Assembly: GCF_963662735.1 (NCBI RefSeq) | Contig: NZ_OY759744.1 | Location: 434,001-498,000, forward strand | Source of the DNA: an uncultured Methanoregula sp. | Lineage (GTDB): Archaea; Halobacteriota; Methanomicrobia; Methanomicrobiales; Methanospirillaceae | Length of the DNA stretch: 64,000 nt | Reading direction: 5' to 3' | Shown: in pieces, positions 17,526 to 25,522 of the stretch | Layout: each line of letters begins with the position of its first letter | Position numbering within the stretch: position 1 is the first letter of the stretch | Made by a program: the position numbers and the translations under genes | Notes under the pieces: generated by a model | Told to the model about the DNA's origin: nothing | The model's input: only the letters and a program-made list of their open reading frames with translations | Database searches by the model: none

Positions 17526-18503
17526 ATGGCTGAAGGACCATTGGAAATTGAAGATTTACCGGGCGTAGGCCCGAGCACCGCAGACAAGCTTCGTGAAGCC
17601 GGGTACCTCTCTGTCGAGAGTATCGCAACTGCATCCCCCGCAGAACTCTCCGAGGTCTCGGAGATATCTGAATCGACCGCCAAGAAGATCATCAAGGCCG
17701 CCCGCGAGATTGCGGATGTCGGCGGGTTCAAGACCGGCAAGGATATCTTTGAAGCAAGAAAAGATGTCAAGAAACTCTCGTTCCGGGTTCCCGAGCTGGA
17801 TGCCCTCCTCGGGGGCGGCATGGAAACGCAGGCCATCACCGAGATGTACGGTGAGTTCGGTTCCGGTAAGAGTCAGATTGTCCACCAGATGGCAGTCAAT
17901 GTCCAGCTTCCCGTGGAGCTTGGCGGCCTGAATGGCAGTGCCATTTACATTGATACCGAGAACACGTTCCGCCCCGAACGTATCGAGCAGATGGTCAACG
18001 GGCTTGGTCTTGACGATGTCCCGGATGCGCAGGAATTTTTGAACAATATCCATATCGCCCGGGCGCATACCTCGGATCACCAGATGCTCCTCATCGACAA
18101 TTCACGCGAGCTGGCGGACGAGCTCAAGACCAGCGACAAGCCGGTCAAGCTCTTCATCATCGATTCCTTAACTGCCCACTTCCGGGCAGAGTACGCCGGC
18201 CGTGGCACCCTTGCAGCCCGCCAGCAGAAACTCAACCGGCACATGCACGAGCTCTTCAAGCTCATTGACCAGCACAACGCAGTAGGACTCGTGACCAACC
18301 AGGTCATGTCGAACCCGGCGGTCTTCTTCGGGGACCCCACCAAACCGATCGGGGGGAACATTGTCGGGCACACCGCTACCTTCCGGCTCTACCTCAGGAA
18401 GAGCAAAGGCGGGAAACGCATTGCACGTCTCGTGGACAGTCCCAACCTTCCCGAAGGCGAAGCACCGTTCATGGTTGAAGAGGCAGGTCTCAAGTCGTGT
18501 TGA
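17526..18503 (+). CDS. radA: RadA recombinase
   Basis: Archaeal RecA/Rad51 homologue of 325 aa. The N-terminal helix-hairpin-helix domain has [17 protein letters not shown] at 10-26. Walker A is GEFGSGKS (109-116), Walker B is [19 protein letters not shown], and the L2 region is [21 protein letters not shown]. It forms filaments on ssDNA and carries out strand exchange. Its stop overlaps the next gene by 7 nt. Confidence 0.97.
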   Translation: MAEGPLEIEDLPGVGPSTADKLREAGYLSVESIATASPAELSEVSEISESTAKKIIKAAREIADVGGFKTGKDIFEARKDVKKLSFRVPELDALLGGGMETQAITEMYGEFGSGKSQIVHQMAVNVQLPVELGGLNGSAIYIDTENTFRPERIEQMVNGLGLDDVPDAQEFLNNIHIARAHTSDHQMLLIDNSRELADELKTSDKPVKLFIIDSLTAHFRAEYAGRGTLAARQQKLNRHMHELFKLIDQHNAVGLVTNQVMSNPAVFFGDPTKPIGGNIVGHTATFRLYLRKSKGGKRIARLVDSPNLPEGEAPFMVEEAGLKSC

Positions 18504-19195
18504 AAGCGCTCCTGACTGATATTGACGGGACGATCACCAACAGCTCCCGCAGGATAGACACCGAAGCTGTTGAGCTGATCCGCTCCCTTGCAGATCAGGG
18601 GATCGAAGTTGTACTTGCAAGCGGGAATGCTCCGTGCTTCATGGAAGCACTCTGCAAGATGATAGGAACACAGGGAAGCTTCATTGCCGAGAACGGCGGG
18701 GTCTTCCGGGCGGGATATCCCGGAAAACTCCGTATTCAGGGCAGCCAGGAGGAGTGTCGCAGGGCACTTGAAACACTCCAGGATTATTACCGGAAACAGG
18801 GAAAGGAACTGGAACTCTTCAGTCCCAATTACCGGTTTGCCGATCTCGCCTTTGCCCGGACCGTTCCCGTTGAGGAAGTCAGATCCATCCTCCGGGATCA
18901 TCCGGTCCAGGTGCTGGACACAGGATATGCAATCCATCTCCAGTCACCGGATGTCAATAAGGGGACTGCACTGGTGGCTCTGGCCCCGGAACTGGGACTC
19001 TCTCCCGAAGACTTCCTCGCAGTCGGGGATTCGCTCAACGATCTCCAGATGCTCAGAACCGCCGGTATCGGCGTTACCGTGGCAAATGCACACCCGGAGA
19101 TCAAGGCTGTTGCACAATATACGGCAGAAAAAGAGTATGGGAAAGGCTTCGTTGAAGCCGTCAACAAATATTATTCTTATTTTCGCGCAAGGTAG
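18497..19195 (+). CDS. Archaeal phosphoglycolate phosphatase-type HAD hydrolase
   Basis: 232 aa, started by GTG at 18497 inside the radA 3' end. HAD motif I is LTDIDGTIT, motif II is VVLASGN, and motif III/IV includes KGTALVAL and [10 protein letters not shown]. The C2-type cap lies in the middle. The family acts on phosphoglycolate or related phosphosugars. Overlap with radA implies co-transcription, though no shared function is apparent. The 3' end overlaps the convergent PRC-barrel gene by 19 nt. Confidence 0.87.
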   Translation: MLKALLTDIDGTITNSSRRIDTEAVELIRSLADQGIEVVLASGNAPCFMEALCKMIGTQGSFIAENGGVFRAGYPGKLRIQGSQEECRRALETLQDYYRKQGKELELFSPNYRFADLAFARTVPVEEVRSILRDHPVQVLDTGYAIHLQSPDVNKGTALVALAPELGLSPEDFLAVGDSLNDLQMLRTAGIGVTVANAHPEIKAVAQYTAEKEYGKGFVEAVNKYYSYFRAR

Positions 19196-19431
19196 CGGTC
19201 AACAACAATATAGTCCTTGATATCCTTCACAGCCTCGAAGGGGATGAGAAGGAGCTTGTCATCTTCCAGGGTGTAGCCGTCCGTGGCGAAGGTCTGGTCG
19301 GGGTGGATGATCATCTCGAGAATCTGGCCTGAGTCGAAATCGACCCTGATGTTCTTGAGGGTTCCAATGAGCTTGCCGTCATTGCTCATGATCTTTTTTC
19401 TGGAAAGGCTACGGGCGAATACACGAGTCAT
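19177..19431 (-). CDS. PRC-barrel domain protein
   Basis: 84 aa and a complete single PRC-barrel: SLSRKKIMSNDGKLIGTLKNIRVDFDSG then LLIPFEAVKDIKDYIVVD. Small archaeal PRC-barrel proteins are thought to bind RNA-processing or cell-division partners. There is no partner gene next to it; the histone gene is upstream on the same strand. Confidence 0.88.
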   Translation of the reverse strand: MTRVFARSLSRKKIMSNDGKLIGTLKNIRVDFDSGQILEMIIHPDQTFATDGYTLEDDKLLLIPFEAVKDIKDYIVVDRYLARK

Positions 19432-19514
19432 AAAAAATTGACGATGTACAAATATTTAAAGTGTTCTAAATTGGCGGGAAAAAGAGATTTTTGCGATCCG
19501 TCCACGGATCACCA

Positions 19515-19724
19515 TTATTTGAACATTTCAGCGGCCATGCGGATATCGGATCCCCGAAGAGTCTTCCTCCCGGCATGGTCGGACATCTTTTTTGCTTCCT
19601 TTGCAAGGAAGGCTCCGTATTCTTCCATCATCTCCGCGAGGGTTAACGTTGCATCGGCGCTGACACGGTCGGCACCGGCCTTCTTGATGATACGTTCAAC
19701 AGCAGCCTGGGATAGTTCGGTCAT
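19515..19724 (-). CDS. Archaeal histone
   Basis: 69 aa, a single histone fold without tails: three helices around the RVSADATLTLAEMMEEYGAFLAKEAKKM core, preceded by AAVERIIKKAGA and ended by GRKTLRGSDIRMAAEMF. It wraps DNA as dimers and larger assemblies. A strong GGGAGG ribosome-binding site lies 11 nt before the ATG, and a TATA-like TTTAGATATCC lies further upstream. Confidence 0.97.
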   Translation of the reverse strand: MTELSQAAVERIIKKAGADRVSADATLTLAEMMEEYGAFLAKEAKKMSDHAGRKTLRGSDIRMAAEMFK

Positions 19725-19851
19725 AAAACGTGATTCCTCCCATAGAATATGATTTGGGATATCTAAAGGTATTCTATTCGCTTGTCAATCCATTGCGTCG
19801 TGAAATGGTTGAAAAACCAGAAGTTAACCGGAGTATCCCAAAAAGAGCGCT

Positions 19852-20730
19852 TCAGAGCGAGGGAAATACCCTGATAACATCGGACTGGGTGAGGATCCCC
19901 ACGGGTTTTCCGTCTTCGACAACGATCAGCCTGCCGATCTCCCGCTCCTTGAACCTCCGGATAACCTCGAAGAGCCTGACATCGGAAGAGACTTCTTCCA
20001 CCTTGGAGGTCATGACCTCGGATACCGGCATGGAAAGAGGAAGACCGTTCTCCACGGCAAAGGCAATGTCGCTCATGGTAACGATGCCCTCAAGCACTGT
20101 ACCTTCGATGACCGGGGCACCGTGGATATGTTCGTGGTTGAAGAGCACAAGGGCATCCCGGATCGTGTCAAGGGGACGCAGGGCCTTGAGGGGACTGGAC
20201 ATGTAATTCTTGATGGACTGCTTGGGAAGCGAGATCATCTCGGATGTTGCAATCAGGAGCAGCTGTTTGACCTCGTCCTTGCCATACACTTCCCCGCGGA
20301 TCAGGAGTTTGTTCACCGGGGTCGGCCCGATGGTGATCTTGTCGCCGATCTCGAAGAGTTTTGCACTGCCAACCAGCTTGATCACAGCATGACAGATATC
20401 GGGGTGGCAGAGCGTGGTGAAGTCGATTTCCTGGACATTTGCTCCCTGGACTAACTCATCGTTCCTGCTGATCGGGACATCATAATCGCCTTCGGTCAGG
20501 TTCAGGTTCAGTTCCTTGTAGGCAAGGGCACTGGGGGTATACCCGCCCTTGGGCCCCGGCACCCCGTCAACAAGGCCTATTGCCTTGAGAGCCTGCATCT
20601 GGTTGCGCACTGTCCCGGGATTGCGCTGGATCCGTTCCGCAATCTCCTCGCCTTTGATGGAGTGCGAGTGCTGGTGGTAAAGCGTAATCAGGGTGATGAG
20701 GATATCACGCTGGATCAGGGACAGGTCCAT
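19852..20730 (-). CDS. Winged-helix plus CBS-pair transcription regulator
   Basis: 292 aa from the ATG at 20728-20730, which removes an unconserved extension. The N-terminal winged helix (about 1-70) reads LIQRDILITLITLYHQHSHSI and GTVRNQMQALKAIGLV. A middle domain (75-160) is followed by two CBS motifs (about 170-230 and 235-292) with DALVLFNHEHIHGAPVI and EREIGRLIVVEDGKPVGILT. CBS pairs sense adenosine nucleotides, so a ligand-controlled DNA-binding role is likely. Its start lies only 46 nt from the divergent NOG1 gene. Confidence 0.87.
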   Translation of the reverse strand: MDLSLIQRDILITLITLYHQHSHSIKGEEIAERIQRNPGTVRNQMQALKAIGLVDGVPGPKGGYTPSALAYKELNLNLTEGDYDVPISRNDELVQGANVQEIDFTTLCHPDICHAVIKLVGSAKLFEIGDKITIGPTPVNKLLIRGEVYGKDEVKQLLLIATSEMISLPKQSIKNYMSSPLKALRPLDTIRDALVLFNHEHIHGAPVIEGTVLEGIVTMSDIAFAVENGLPLSMPVSEVMTSKVEEVSSDVRLFEVIRRFKEREIGRLIVVEDGKPVGILTQSDVIRVFPSL

Positions 20731-20776
20731 AACGATAAACCGTATGACATTCCATAAATATATAGGTAGGCGATTT
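20731..20776. promoter_or_regulatory. Divergent promoter between CBS regulator and NOG1 GTPase
   Basis: A 46-nt gap with one clear TATA-like block, ATAAATATATAGG at 20754-20766. Read on the minus strand it lies about 30 nt from the regulator ATG, giving a near-leaderless transcript. On the plus strand TAGGTAGG just ahead of GTG 20777 serves as ribosome-binding site, so the NOG1 transcript must start further upstream or use the internal ATG at 20792. Confidence 0.45.
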
Positions 20777-21853
20777 GTGGAATTCGAAAAAATGCCGACG
20801 GTGCCAACAGCAGACGAACTTCTTGACCGGAGTTTCCGCCGTGCGGCAAAGAAAATGTCGGAAAAAAATAACAAGGAGCGCGCTAACACGGAGTTTGTCC
20901 GTGCGGTCGGCGCGGCGGTCCATGACCGGCTGGTCTATATCATACGCGGATTCCCGGAATTTGATGAGATTCACCCGTTTTACCGGGAACTTGCTGACAT
21001 CCTCTTCGGGATCGACCGGATCAAGCAATCTCTCGGGGCAGTAGGCTGGGCTGCAAAGCACACCAAGATGGTGGGAAACCAGCTCGTGATGCAGTCCCGG
21101 AGGGCGGAGGACACCCAGGTTGTCCGCAAGCGGGCTGTTGCGCGGCTCGCATCCATGGTCCACCAGATCGACAAGGACCTGCACTTCCTCAACGAGGTCC
21201 GGAATGTGCTGCGCAAGCTCCCCAACGTGGAGGATGCGTTCACCATCGTCATCGCCGGTTACCCGAATGTAGGAAAATCCTCCTTTATCCGCCGGGTCTC
21301 CTCCGCTGATCCCCAGGTTGCCGCGTATCCGTTCACAACCAAGGGCATCATTGTCGGCCACCGGCAGATAGGCAGGGAACGGATCCAGTTCGTGGATACG
21401 CCCGGTATCCTCGACCGGCCCGCAGAAGAGCGCAACCAGATCGAGAAGCAGGCGCTCTCCGCAATGATGAATGTTGCAAATGTCGTGCTCTTTATTCTCG
21501 ATCCGTCCGAGCACTGTGGCTATCCCATGGACGTGCAGCTCCGCCTACTGGATGAAGTAAAAGGGATGGTGCAGGTGCCGGTCATCGTTGTTGCCAACAA
21601 GTCGGATCTCACAGCTGCGGAGGGATATGACACCATGTCCACCCAGACGGGGGACGGTGTTGATGCGGTTCTCGCTTCCATTCTCACCCACAAGCCTGAA
21701 TATGTGGAGAAGAAGAGGGACAGGGCCGTGGATATCCGGTCGCCGATTGTCCTAGAAGGGGAAGAGACGGAAATAGCTGAAGACGCCTTCAATCCCCAGG
21801 GAGTCAAACGCCCACGGATACGGAAGCCCAGAAAACCCCGGACGGTTGAGTAA
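20777..21853 (+). CDS. NOG1-family GTPase
   Basis: 358 aa from GTG 20777 (VEFEKMPTVPTADELLDRSFRRA), which matches where the family begins. The N-terminal helical domain covers 1-155. The G domain has G1 AGYPNVGKSS, G3 VDTPGILDRP and G4 VANKSD. The basic C-terminus (RPRIRKPRKPRTVE) suits rRNA binding. Nog1/Obg-type GTPases act in large-subunit ribosome assembly. A plus-strand terminator-like hairpin lies about 95 bases after the stop. Confidence 0.92.
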   Translation: MEFEKMPTVPTADELLDRSFRRAAKKMSEKNNKERANTEFVRAVGAAVHDRLVYIIRGFPEFDEIHPFYRELADILFGIDRIKQSLGAVGWAAKHTKMVGNQLVMQSRRAEDTQVVRKRAVARLASMVHQIDKDLHFLNEVRNVLRKLPNVEDAFTIVIAGYPNVGKSSFIRRVSSADPQVAAYPFTTKGIIVGHRQIGRERIQFVDTPGILDRPAEERNQIEKQALSAMMNVANVVLFILDPSEHCGYPMDVQLRLLDEVKGMVQVPVIVVANKSDLTAAEGYDTMSTQTGDGVDAVLASILTHKPEYVEKKRDRAVDIRSPIVLEGEETEIAEDAFNPQGVKRPRIRKPRKPRTVE

Positions 21854-21948
21854 AAACCGGGCGGGAACTCAAAACCAGTACAAATCCTGATTCCTTTTTC
21901 AAGCGTAACGAGTGAGACTCCATCTTTCCTTTAGACGGGGAGACGGTC

Positions 21949-21980
21949 CGGGGGGCATCTCCTCTTGACCCCCGTTTTTT
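21949..21980 (+). terminator. Hairpin with T-run downstream of NOG1
   Basis: CGGGGG (21949-21954) pairs with CCCCCG (21969-21974) across a 14-nt loop, and six T residues follow directly. This has the form of an intrinsic terminator for the upstream plus-strand gene. The rest of the 287-nt gap up to the convergent presenilin gene shows nothing else recognisable. Confidence 0.5.
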
Positions 21981-22140
21981 ATACCTCCCGATTATGCAGG
22001 GTTTTTCAGCATTCTGAGTGACTGTCGTTGTGGAAGATGCAACAGCGTCGAGACTGGAGTCATTCTTTGCCGAAGCTCCCAAGTGTCATTTACTAACGGG
22101 TTCTATGGAACAGACTGCAACAACCTATTGAAAAAAAGAA

Positions 22141-23097
22141 TTACACAAACCCGGCCAGGGCAAAACCCGCCAGGAACCCGAGAATAGTCCCGCCGCAGAG
22201 TGGAGGCAGGCCGGCCTGAGGCTTTCCGGACATCACAAAGTGGAGCAGCACGACAAGGCCGGCGAGCGACCCGATAATCGCCCCGAGTGCCGGCAGGTTG
22301 ATCATTCCCGCAAATCTCCAGCCTTTGAGAAAGACATTGGACGAGACCACGAGGATTGCCGGCATGATCATGTCGCCCATGCCGATGATGAACGCAGCCC
22401 GCTCGCCCCCGTCAGCAAGTTTCCCGATGCCTTCTTTGATGAACGAGTAGTCACGCCGCTTGGGGATGACAAAGAGGATCGGGGTCTTCTGGTCGATCAC
22501 ACCTTCCGCGAGCGTGATCATGTGCCTGGTCTTGTAGACCGAGATCGCATCGTAGATCGCGAGGAGTGCAAGCAGGATCACGACCGGCCATACATCGAGC
22601 GAGGCCCCGAAGATCGCGGCAACACCGGCCCCGATAAGGATCCCGAGGGCGTCGATAACGTACCATTCCGGGTATTTGTACAGGATGAAGGTTGCGAGCA
22701 ACGAGAGACCGAACACGATGACCGTTGCGAGGAGTGTCCCTGCGGAGATCGCAGCAACAGGTACCACGGCATTCCACCAGTCCGGCGTTGAGGCCGCAGT
22801 CTCGCCCATGAAGGCGTAAACGATGGCGAGAAAGATATAGACAAATGTGAGGAAGATCGCAATCCTGATTATCCAGGTGATAGCCCATTTGATATCATAC
22901 TTGATGAGCACGAGCAGGAACGCAGTGAAGACGAGGAGGATGGCGATAAAGTAGATGGGGTTCTCCATCGACGTGGGGTCCTGGAAGGCGACTACGCCTG
23001 ATGCCTGCACGGGAAGCGAGAGGATCAGGGCCCCAATCTCCACGGCAAGGAGAAGGAGGGGCATTGTCAGGAGAGGGATGATATTTTTTATTTCCAC
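22141..23097 (-). CDS. Presenilin/signal-peptide-peptidase family aspartic protease
   Basis: 318 aa with about nine membrane helices. The two catalytic aspartates are visible: D183 in IYDAISVY and D242 in GMGDMIMP. A PAL-like LPPL segment follows near residue 298. This is the archaeal A22 (DUF1119, PSH) family that cleaves membrane-embedded substrates. It is monocistronic and divergent from the gene before fen1. Substrates are unknown. Confidence 0.9.
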   Translation of the reverse strand: MEIKNIIPLLTMPLLLLAVEIGALILSLPVQASGVVAFQDPTSMENPIYFIAILLVFTAFLLVLIKYDIKWAITWIIRIAIFLTFVYIFLAIVYAFMGETAASTPDWWNAVVPVAAISAGTLLATVIVFGLSLLATFILYKYPEWYVIDALGILIGAGVAAIFGASLDVWPVVILLALLAIYDAISVYKTRHMITLAEGVIDQKTPILFVIPKRRDYSFIKEGIGKLADGGERAAFIIGMGDMIMPAILVVSSNVFLKGWRFAGMINLPALGAIIGSLAGLVVLLHFVMSGKPQAGLPPLCGGTILGFLAGFALAGFV

Positions 23098-23154
23098 GCT
23101 GGTATCTCCGGTGAATTAGTTAGATTAATTAGTGTGCTCTCATCATCTAAAAGC

Positions 23155-23469
23155 ATGGACATACGTGAGTACGCTTTCGATATCCTGCTTACCGTTATCA
23201 TGGTCATCTCGACCCTCGTTCTTATCCTCCGGTTCTGGCAGGATCTCACGATAGCGGTCGCAGCATGCCTCATGATGCTCTCGATCGGCGGGCTGTTCCT
23301 CTCGCTCCAGATCAAGATGCGCCGGCTGGAGCAGAGCGTGGTAACCCGCGAGAGGATGCTCAGGACGAACCTCGAGGAGATCTCCACCCGGATGGTGGAC
23401 AAGTACGACATGGCAATATCCCACCTGGACGAACTTGTGGCCGAGATGGCCAAGCGTGCCTACAAATAA
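23155..23469 (+). CDS. Small membrane protein with coiled coil
   Basis: 104 aa from ATG 23155: two hydrophobic segments ([20 protein letters not shown] and [19 protein letters not shown]), then a basic and charged helical tail (about 55-104) likely to form a coiled coil. No family is recognised. It sits 23 nt before fen1 in the same direction, so the pair is probably co-transcribed. Confidence 0.72.
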   Translation: MDIREYAFDILLTVIMVISTLVLILRFWQDLTIAVAACLMMLSIGGLFLSLQIKMRRLEQSVVTRERMLRTNLEEISTRMVDKYDMAISHLDELVAEMAKRAYK

Positions 23470-23492
23470 AAAAAGATCCAACAGGTGACAGC

Positions 23493-24494
23493 ATGGGCGT
23501 TGCACTACGGGATATCATCGCGGATTACAAGACCCCGGTCACCTGGGAATCCCTGCCGGGCATTGCAGCCATTGATGCGAATAACGCGCTCTACCAGTTT
23601 TTGACCATCATCCGCCAGCCTGACGGCACGCCGCTGATGGACCGGCAGGGCCGGGTCACTTCCCACCTCTCGGGCATCCTCTTCCGGATGGCGAGTTTCA
23701 TGGAGAAGGGGATCAAACCGGTCTTTGTCTTCGACGGAAAACCGACTGCACTGAAGCAGGCTACGATCGATCAGCGGCGAAAGATACGCGACACGGCCGG
23801 CGAGAAGTGGAAGGAGGCGGTGGAGCGGGGCGACGAGGAGGAGGCATACAAGCAGGCCCGTTCGGCCACCCGCGTTGATACGAGCATTGTCGAGACTTCA
23901 AAAGAACTGCTCCGGCTCATGGGTATCCCCGTAGTGCAGGCACCAGGTGAGGGCGAGGCGCAGGCTTCCTTCATGGTAGCAAAGGGTGATGCCCGGTACG
24001 TGGTCTCGCAGGATTACGATACCCTGCTCTTTGGTGCCCCGATGCTGGTACGGAACCTGACCGTCTCGGGCAAGCGGAAGATCCGGGGCCGGCAGATCAC
24101 GGTGAGCCCTGAGCGGATCATGCTCGCCGACACCCTTGCCGGCCTCAAACTTACCCGCGAGCAGCTCATCGAGATCGGCATCCTTGTCGGGACCGATTTC
24201 AACCCGGGTGTTGCCGGTGTTGGTGCGAAGACGGGGCTCAAGATCGTGCTGAAGGGTGAGTTTGAAGCGAAACTCCGGGAGAAGGAACCGGACTTCGATT
24301 TCGGCCCGGTCATGGACATGTTCCTCCATCCCCCGGTGACAACCGATTATTCTCTCGCTGCAGGCCACCCGGATCCGGAAGGGATCCGCAAGCTGCTCTG
24401 CGACGGGTATGATTTTTCGGAAGACCGGGTGAACAAGGCCATGGAAGGGTTCACGGTCAAGGCCGGACAGAAGACGCTTGAGAGCTGGTTCTGA
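23493..24494 (+). CDS. fen: Flap endonuclease 1
   Basis: 333 aa from ATG 23493, matching the family start MGVALRDII. The N nuclease domain shows [12 protein letters not shown] and FVFDGKP; the I domain shows [14 protein letters not shown] and [12 protein letters not shown] with the metal-binding acidic residues; the H3TH follows in [20 protein letters not shown]. The C-terminal QKTLESWF is a PCNA-binding PIP box. It removes 5' flaps in replication and repair. Confidence 0.96.
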   Translation: MGVALRDIIADYKTPVTWESLPGIAAIDANNALYQFLTIIRQPDGTPLMDRQGRVTSHLSGILFRMASFMEKGIKPVFVFDGKPTALKQATIDQRRKIRDTAGEKWKEAVERGDEEEAYKQARSATRVDTSIVETSKELLRLMGIPVVQAPGEGEAQASFMVAKGDARYVVSQDYDTLLFGAPMLVRNLTVSGKRKIRGRQITVSPERIMLADTLAGLKLTREQLIEIGILVGTDFNPGVAGVGAKTGLKIVLKGEFEAKLREKEPDFDFGPVMDMFLHPPVTTDYSLAAGHPDPEGIRKLLCDGYDFSEDRVNKAMEGFTVKAGQKTLESWF

Positions 24495-24660
24495 GCAGGT
24501 TACCGGGAACGCGGCACTTGAGGTCCTGCACCAAAGAACACCGCCTTTTTTAGCTACCCCCCCTGCCCCCCACCCCCATTGTCCACATTTTTTACAGCCC
24601 GGAACACCTCATTATGCCATGCTCCGACGGGGACGCACATGCCGGGCCGGTTGCCGGACA

Positions 24661-24750
24661 GGGGCATACCCCCCAGTCACCTGGATCAGGGTGGGGGGGA
24701 TCACCCCCCACTCAGAAAAAACAGGGAGGGGGGGTCTACCCCCCTCCTCA
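24661..24750 (+). repeat. G/C triple-hairpin repeat, copy 1
   Basis: About 90 bp with three successive G-run/C-run hairpins: GGGGCATACCCCCC, GGGGGGGATCACCCCCC and GGGGGGGTCTACCCCCC. Between them stand the conserved unique blocks CAGTCACCTGGATC and ACTCAGAAAAAACA. Copy 2 at 24875-24966 keeps both blocks and the hairpin order while loop bases differ (compensated drift). The DNA between fen1 and the lipoprotein (24495-24988) otherwise holds no gene. Confidence 0.85.
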
Positions 24751-24874
24751 AACCTGATAACCCCTGCCAGTTCTGCACTATCCGGCCCTGTGTTTCGCGT
24801 GGAATTACCGGGGAGCGTGAGATTGTTCATTCCTACTCAAAAATAGGAGGCTCCCGGTTTCTCCCGGCCGTGAA

Positions 24875-24966
24875 GGGGGGGGTACCCCCCCAGTCACCTG
24901 GATCGCGGAGGGGGGGCCACCCCCCCACTCAGAAAAAACAAGGTGGGGGGGTATGCCCCCCACCCC
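24875..24966 (+). repeat. G/C triple-hairpin repeat, copy 2
   Basis: Direct repeat of copy 1, about 125 bp downstream. Hairpins read GGGGGGGTACCCCCCC, GGGGGGGCCACCCCCCC and GGGGGGGTATGCCCCCC. The blocks CAGTCACCTGGATC and ACTCAGAAAAAACA are identical to copy 1. Because the lipoprotein at 24989 runs towards it on the minus strand, the element could also act as its terminator. Confidence 0.85.
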
Positions 24967-24988
24967 AAAAAGGATTCCCGCTTGATGC

Positions 24989-25384
24989 TCAGCATTTTGC
25001 TTCGCACTCAAAAGCCGATGCCCCGTCGCTGCCGGCTTTTGCTGCACACTGCTCCACACAGGACTTACAGGTGGTGAACTTCGGATCGGTAACCAGCTTA
25101 CAGCTCCCGCCGCCTGAATCGCACCGGGCATACTGCCGGCACTTGTCGCCAAGCCGGTACTCCATGGTGCAGACCTGGGGGGCATTGGTCCCGCACGCGA
25201 GATCGAGGCCATGACAGGTCGTGAACCCGCAGGAGGATTCACCGGGGGTGACGACCAGGAGGGACGTTGTCGGGACCGGTGTGGTTTTTACCGTGCCGGG
25301 CGACAGGGTTGTGCAGCCGGCAGAGAAGAGAATTGCAGCAAGGAGGACGATGCCTAATCCGGAAATGACTGCTGAGGATCTCAT
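24989..25384 (-). CDS. Cysteine-rich lipoprotein
   Basis: 131 aa from the ATG at 25384 (MRSSAVISGLGIVLLAAILF), with the lipobox FSAGC. After a Pro/Thr linker, the mature domain of about 90 aa has twelve further cysteines in CxxxC and CxxC spacings (SSCGFTTC, TTCKSCVEQC), so it is probably disulfide-bonded outside the cell. No known family is recognised. The reading frame also allows an upstream start at 25396. The histidine kinase gene upstream is on the same strand. Confidence 0.72.
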   Translation of the reverse strand: MRSSAVISGLGIVLLAAILFSAGCTTLSPGTVKTTPVPTTSLLVVTPGESSCGFTTCHGLDLACGTNAPQVCTMEYRLGDKCRQYARCDSGGGSCKLVTDPKFTTCKSCVEQCAAKAGSDGASAFECEAKC

Positions 25385-25522
25385 GGACGATACCATCTCA
25401 TGGGATGATTCTGCCGGTGAGATATTTATGGGTTTATTTAACTGCGAACCGTTTGGCGGTTATCGCTGGTGCCTGCAGGTACCCGACAGGTTCAGGAATT
25501 CTGGCGAAGGTAACCCCTTCGA

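Noticed and set aside
24541..24966. CRISPR array
   Set aside because: The repeated units are only two, about 90 bp long, with hairpins of G and C runs, and have no regular spacers or cas genes nearby.
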